Positions 59,209 through 64,000 of a DNA stretch of 64,000 bases are shown piece after piece; position 1 is the stretch's first letter; each line of letters opens with the position of its first letter. Where the stretch lies: assembly GCA_951394405.1 (NCBI GenBank), contig OX596341.1, positions 992,001 to 1,056,000 of the forward strand, read 5' to 3'. This DNA comes from Coprinellus micaceus (lineage: Eukaryota > Basidiomycota > Agaricomycetes > Agaricales > Psathyrellaceae). The translations under genes were made by a program, and so were the position numbers. The notes below the pieces were generated by a model. The model was given only the letters and a program-made list of their open reading frames with translations, was not told the origin of the DNA and did not search any database.

Positions 59209-60846
59209 TTAACAGTTACATGTTCTTGGTCTCCATAGAGCCCCGCATCCGTAGCAAAACTGCTCACTACACCGGCAAACCATGTGGTTACAACCGTCCC
59301 TCTTCTCGACGATGGCACGACATTTGGGGCACGCCTTCCAGTTAAGTTCCTTAGCCAGCTTCCTCGTCATCTGGATCTCCTTGTTCTCCTGGCAGCTCTC
59401 TCCCGGGTGGGCCTTCTCCTTGCACCCCTGGCATACCGCGGTATGGCACTTCTGGCACGGTGTCAAGGTTGTGCCATCCGGATGACGGGAACCCAAGTCT
59501 GCGACCGACCCGAGGAACGCAGAGCACTTGGGTTGAGGACAGTACAACCTATCGCCTGCTGGCGTCCCGAATTCCACACCGGCTGCAGCATAAAGCATCC
59601 GGAGGTTCTGGTCTAGAAACGGGGTAACGTCGGACGGCTTCAGGGGTTGCTTACAGCATTTCATTGGGAAACTGCTTTCGTCCTTGACGCAGATGCCGGC
59701 TAGCATAACGACGCACCCTTCGCAGAAATAGTGATCACAGCTTGCTTGGAGACCGTCAAGGGGGAGTATTGCGTCGCAGCATCCGACACACTCGACCCTA
59801 ATCGCGACTTATCAGCGTGGTGATTGACTCGGACGAGCGCTTAAAGTACGTACCTCGGTAACTCCGTGTTCATCGTCGACCTTTTGCTGCCCACCCATGG
59901 CATTCTCCAGTCGAGGACAGGCTCGGGACATGCGTTTTTGCTACGAAAGAATGGTTGAGCATGGGGTGATACGTCCTAGAGAATGACGTACTAGTACGAG
60001 CTCTTCATGGTGCCGAACAAGGTCTTGAAGTAGTTATGTTCGAACAGGACCTGGCAATTGGTCTTGTTCACATTGCTTCCCCCGTTCTTTCGTGTAAAGC
60101 TCTCCCGATTTGCGTCGACATGAAATTGCTTGACAAGCGCCCATATAACGATCTCGCATCTGGCACACAGTTAGCACCTCCTGTTATACCCGCATCAAAT
60201 CCTCACCTATCGACGCTGCCAAGGCTAGTGTGGTTGAGCCATCTATTTGGGTCTTAAATGTATAACAGGTGACTCACTCTGGATTTTCTCTTCTGAGGAG
60301 CGCCCCAAAATCTGCCGCTTGAAGTAAAGTTTGGCACATTGTCGTGGTAGGCAAATTCCCTCCATATTCGATCGCCTCAGCCATGATAGCGTCATCCCTA
60401 ACCGCCTTCCTCGAAACTTCGGACGCCAGCAGAAACACCAGGCTCTCGTCCTCGTATAGGTGCTTCACGTCGAGCTCGAAGGCTTGCTCACCCGAACGCG
60501 CGTCGAGGGCTTCGAGAGAGTCAAAGAGTTCGCGGGCGAGGTTTTGAATGCGCCTCTCATCTTCGGCCACCTTCGAACCGCCATCGACGATAAGCAGGTT
60601 CCTTCGAATGTGGGTGTTTACGGAGGCAGGCGTTATCTCTAAAAGCTCCTGATCGATTCGCCGTATCGTGAACATGACCTCAAGAACTGCAGCCAGGACC
60701 TCCGGCCCATGATGCAATACTAGTGTCTTGGGGTCGGATAAGGCGGCAGAGACCACATTCGAAGTGGTAGAGGACCATGAACCAGGCGTTGGGAGCTCAG
60801 GAGGTAAGGAGGGTAGAGTTGTCATCAGATTAGAGGTGGGTTCCAA
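59209..60846 (-). CDS. RBR E3 ubiquitin ligase, tandem copy 1
   Basis: Exons 60278-60846, 59998-60159, 59854-59940 and 59209-59797 (minus strand) give 468 residues. RING1 begins at about residue 276 (CVGCCDAILPLDGLQASCDH, then CCKQPL). The IBR is near 358-405 (YCPQPKC...CQKCHTAVCQGC...C). RING2 is at 429-460 (CPKCRAIVEKRDGCNHMVCR...FCYGCG), with Cys 442 in DGCNHM as the expected thioester residue. The N-terminal ~270 residues carry two regions conserved with copy 2 but not recognised: a helical part (TTTMCQTLLQAADFGALLRR) and IVIWALVKQF...NCQVLFEHNYFKTLFGTMK. Family function is ubiquitin transfer through a Cys intermediate; substrate unknown. Promoter and gene are repeated at 61999-64000. Confidence -1.
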
Positions 60847-61998
60847 ATGACTGCTGTTACTCTGAAATTATTTGTGCATCAGTCTCCGTCTTATAGGAAA
60901 ACGGGGGCACCCACTCGTTCGGGGAGAAGGTTCTCAAAGGTGTTCGGAGTCAATGTCGCTGCCTACAGATGTCTACTCCTCCCACATAACAGTGGCACAG
61001 GGCTGTGTTATTAAACTAGGTCCTCACTCCCTAACACTCGGTCTTCGGCCTTGGTGGGTGAATCTTTAGCGCCCATCGGAGGCGCAACAGATCGTTTAGT
61101 TCCATTTGGTCACCGCATCTTTCCTCTGAACGTCAATCGTCGTCTATTGGAGCTGTCAGGAGGGTGGCAATGTGACTGCTGTGATGCTACGCTCCCGTTG
61201 CATGGCCTCTCGATCCATAAACGAAAATAGGCGCCCACGTGCATACCCACCATTAGCGTTCGGATAACACCTTCAAAGGCGATCGAACAACACATCGCCA
61301 CTGTGTGACTTAATACGTAGCATTGCCCTTCCCCTCTACAGCCCTGGATTACTGCACTTTTGTGCCAACCTCTCGGAGCTGTCACTGCGGTGCCTGGGCT
61401 GAGCAATCGGATTAGCAGATTCTAGAAGGACGGGTTCGGCCTTCATTTTGGTTACCGCAGCTCGAACCCGAACCGCCATCGCGTCCACCCCTTCATCGTC
61501 CAAAAGGCACTCCCTCTCACATTGGGCCGATTTCAAAAAACCGTAATCATGGTCCACTCATAAGTCGACGCGTGAGCGCCCAGCTGGTGAGAGGCGCAGT
61601 CGTTTCGCCAGTTGGGAACTGAATGGTTTCGAAATGCAGAGAAGTTCCAGGTCACTCCTGAGCTACCTCTGGCAGAGGGTTCAATCGCAAAATCCAAGGG
61701 TTCTAAGGAGGTCATGGAAGATTATCTCGACGAGTTCCTTGGACGATTGTATCGGGCCACGACAGAAATGTGTGCAGTTGCATATGTGCAACCCAGACCC
61801 ACCTCGAACCCAAGCGGTGAAGGGACTGCATGGAAACAGATGGTCGTGGTGCACATAGTTATCTTCCTTCACATCGAACCTCCAAATCATCCACAGCTTT
61901 GCGCGTCGGACGTCTCTAACGTTGGCTGGAGGTGGAGGTAGTCATCATCTATCATGTTGTCGAGAGTCTGAAGGCAATCTGAAGGGGCTTCTACTCCC
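60847..61998. other. Promoter of RBR copy 1 and spacer to copy 2
   Basis: 60847-61240 is repeated after copy 2 (63616-64000). It includes TAGCGCCC near 61069 and the shared CGATCCATAAACGAAAATAG just before 61230. From 61241 to 61998 the sequence is unique to this spacer, and its short frames (109 codons at 61612) are not supported as genes. Confidence -1.
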
Positions 61999-63615
61999 CT
62001 AACAGCTACATGTTCCTGCTCTCCATAGGACCCCGCATCTGTAGCAAAACTCCTCAGTACATCGGCAAACCATGTGGTTACAACCCTCCGTCTTCTCGAC
62101 GATAGCACGACATTTAGGACACGCCTTCCAATTTTGTTCTTCAGCCAGCTTCCTCGTCGCCTGCATCTCCCTATTCTCCTCGCAGTTCTCTCCCGGGTGA
62201 GCCTTCTCCTTGCACCCCGTGCATACCGCGATATGACAATTCTGGCAGGTCAATGTTGCGCCATCCGGACGACGGGAACCTGAGCCTCCCACTGCCGACC
62301 CGAGGAACACAGAGCACTTGGGTTGAGGACAGTACACCCTATCGCCTGCTGGCGTCCCGAATTCCAGGCAAGCAGCCGCATAAAGCATCCGGAGGTTCTG
62401 GTCTAGAAACGGGATAACGTCGGACGGCTTCAGGGGTTGCTTACAGCATTTCATTGGGAAACTGCCCTCGTCCTTAACGCAGATACCGGCCAGCGTGACG
62501 ACGCATCCTTCGCAGAAATAGTGATCACAGCTTGCTTGGAGGCCGTCAAGGGGGAGTATTGTGTCGCAGCATCCGACACATTCGACCCTGATCGCGACTT
62601 ACATATGAGCATGGTCGGCGAGTGTTTAAAGTGCGTACCTCGGTGACTCTGTGTTCATCGTTGACCTTTTGCTGTCCCACCGTGGCATGCTCCAGTCAGG
62701 GATAGGCTCGGGACATGCGTTTCGGCTACGAAAGAATGGTCGAGCATAGATTGATACGTCCCAGAGAATGACGCACTAATACGGGTTTTTCATGGTGCCG
62801 AACAGGGTCTTGGTGTAATTATGTTCGAACAAGACCTGGCAGTTGGTCTTATTCAGGTTGCTTCCCCCGTTCCTTCGTGCAAATCTCTCCCGGTTTACAT
62901 CGACACGAAACTGCTTGACAAGCGCCCATATAACGGTCTCGCATCTGACACACACAGTTAGCACCTCCTGTTATTCCCGCATCAAATCCTCACCTATCAA
63001 TGCTGCCAAGGCTAGTGTGGTTGAGCCATCTATTTGGGTCTTATATGTATAACAGACGACTCACTCTGGATTCCCTCCTCTGAGGAGCGCCGCAAAGTTC
63101 GCTGCTTGAAGTAAAATTTGGCACATTGTCGTGGTAGGCAAACTCTCCCCATCCTCGATCGCCTCAGCCGTGATAGCGTCATCCATAACCGCCTGCGCCG
63201 AGGCTTCGGACGCCAGCAGAAACACCAGGCTCTCGTCTTCGTATAGCTGCCTCATGTCGAGCCCGAACGCTTGCTCACCGGAGCAAGCGTCCAGGGCCTC
63301 TAGAGCGTTGACGAGTTCGCGGGCGAGGTTCTGAATGAGCCTCTCATCGGCGGCGGCCTTCGAACTGCTATCAACTCCAAGCAGGTTCCTTCGGATAGGC
63401 CCTTTCCCTGAGGCAGGGGTGTTCTTTAAAAGCTCCCTATCGATCCACCGTATCGTGAACATGATGTTAAGATATGCAGCTCCGATCTCTGGATACTGCA
63501 ATAGCGCCTTGGCAGAAGAGCCCTCATTCGAGGAGGTAGAGGGCCATGAAGCATGCGTTAAAAGCTCATGAGGTAAGGAAGGTAGAGGCTTCATGAGTCT
63601 GAGAGTGGGCGCCAT
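61999..63615 (-). CDS. RBR E3 ubiquitin ligase, tandem copy 2
   Basis: Exons 63065-63615, 62783-62944, 62639-62725 and 61999-62587 (minus strand) give 462 residues. Exons 2-4 are the same lengths as in copy 1 (162, 87, 589 nt). Zinc ligands of RING1, IBR and RING2 are all kept, as is the catalytic-type Cys in EGCNHMVC. Differences are scattered substitutions plus a few in-frame indels: the first exon is 18 nt shorter, and the IBR has SAVGGSGSRRPDG where copy 1 has SVADLGSRHPDG. Both copies are open, so both may be expressed; the promoter region is duplicated as well. Confidence -1.
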
Positions 63616-64000
63616 ATGGCTGCTGTCGCGCTGAGCCTCTCCGACTTATAGGAAGATGGGCCCCCACATGCTCGGGGAGAAGGCTCTCAAATGTGGTCAA
63701 AACTACTGCTGCTGCTGCCCACAGCCGTGCACTCCTCCCACATAACACTATCTTAAAGCTGTACTATTATTAGTATTAAACTAGGTCGTCACTGTCTAAC
63801 ACTCACTCCTCGGCCTTGATGGGTGAAATTCTAGCACCCATCGGAGGCGCAACAGATGTTTTAATTCCATTTGGACACCGCATCCTTCCTCTGGTATCAA
63901 TCGTCGTCTATTGGAGCTGTCAGGAGGGTGGAAATGTGACTGCTGTGATGCTACGCTCCCGTTGCACGGCCTCTCGATCCATAAACGAAAATAGGCGCCC
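63616..64000. other. Promoter of RBR copy 2, to the window edge
   Basis: A repeat of 60847-61240 with small differences, e.g. TAGCACCC where copy 1 has TAGCGCCC. It ends at the window edge. Confidence -1.

Larger units (their letters stand above)
59209..64000. repeat. Tandem duplication, ~2.77 kb period
   Basis: 59209-61240 and 61999-64000 are colinear, with offset about 2790 bp at the 3' end of the gene and about 2763 bp at the promoter end. The second copy runs into the window edge at AGGCGCCC, the same word found near 61230, so further copies outside the window are possible. Confidence -1.

Overview
The window is nuclear DNA of a filamentous basidiomycete, most likely an Agaricomycete. 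Genes are split by many short introns (about 47-90 nt, GTRNGT...YAG). The gene families are those expanded in that class: NACHT proteins, F-box/LRR-like proteins, TKL-type kinases, DUF6593 proteins, AIG1-like G-domain proteins and RBR ubiquitin ligases. The genus cannot be fixed from sequence alone. No tRNA, rRNA, CRISPR array or prokaryotic feature was seen.

Layout. 1-2450: 3' part of a NACHT gene split by a ~1.04 kb foldback-type element. 3186-4737: RBR E3 ligase. 4947-5870: Rab7/Ypt7-like GTPase with Leu at the catalytic Gln position. 5982-9813: two divergent paralogous F-box genes, one with a frameshift. 10700-12717: GT61-type glycosyltransferase. 12718-19773: gene-poor, with homopolymer runs, small palindromes and one weak ORF. 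19774-24473: TKL-type kinase, DUF6593 protein, F-box. 24747-25253: small membrane protein. 26862-39990: a duplicated landscape of two F-box genes (+), two members of an unnamed family (-), a second kinase copy with a DUF6593 remnant, a 1.7 kb inverted-repeat complex and a membrane protein. 40620-50224: two large diverged direct copies, each ending in a G-domain GTPase gene. 52039-58821: conserved core genes, CNOT11 (CCR4-NOT subunit) and CLA4 (PAK kinase), with an F-box gene between them. 59209-64000: tandem duplication of an RBR ligase gene with its promoter.

The housekeeping genes (Rab, GT61, CNOT11, CLA4) are single copy here. Almost everything else is duplicated within the window and shows birth-and-death signs (frameshift, remnant, element insertion, degenerate catalytic motifs). 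F-box proteins (substrate receptors of SCF) and RBR ligases both feed ubiquitylation, and the NACHT, kinase and G-domain families are plausible signalling or non-self-recognition modules. That link is inference from family membership, not shown by the sequence.

Gene models were built by eye from reading frames, splice signals and paralogue comparison. Exon phases were checked arithmetically for every multi-exon model marked high confidence.
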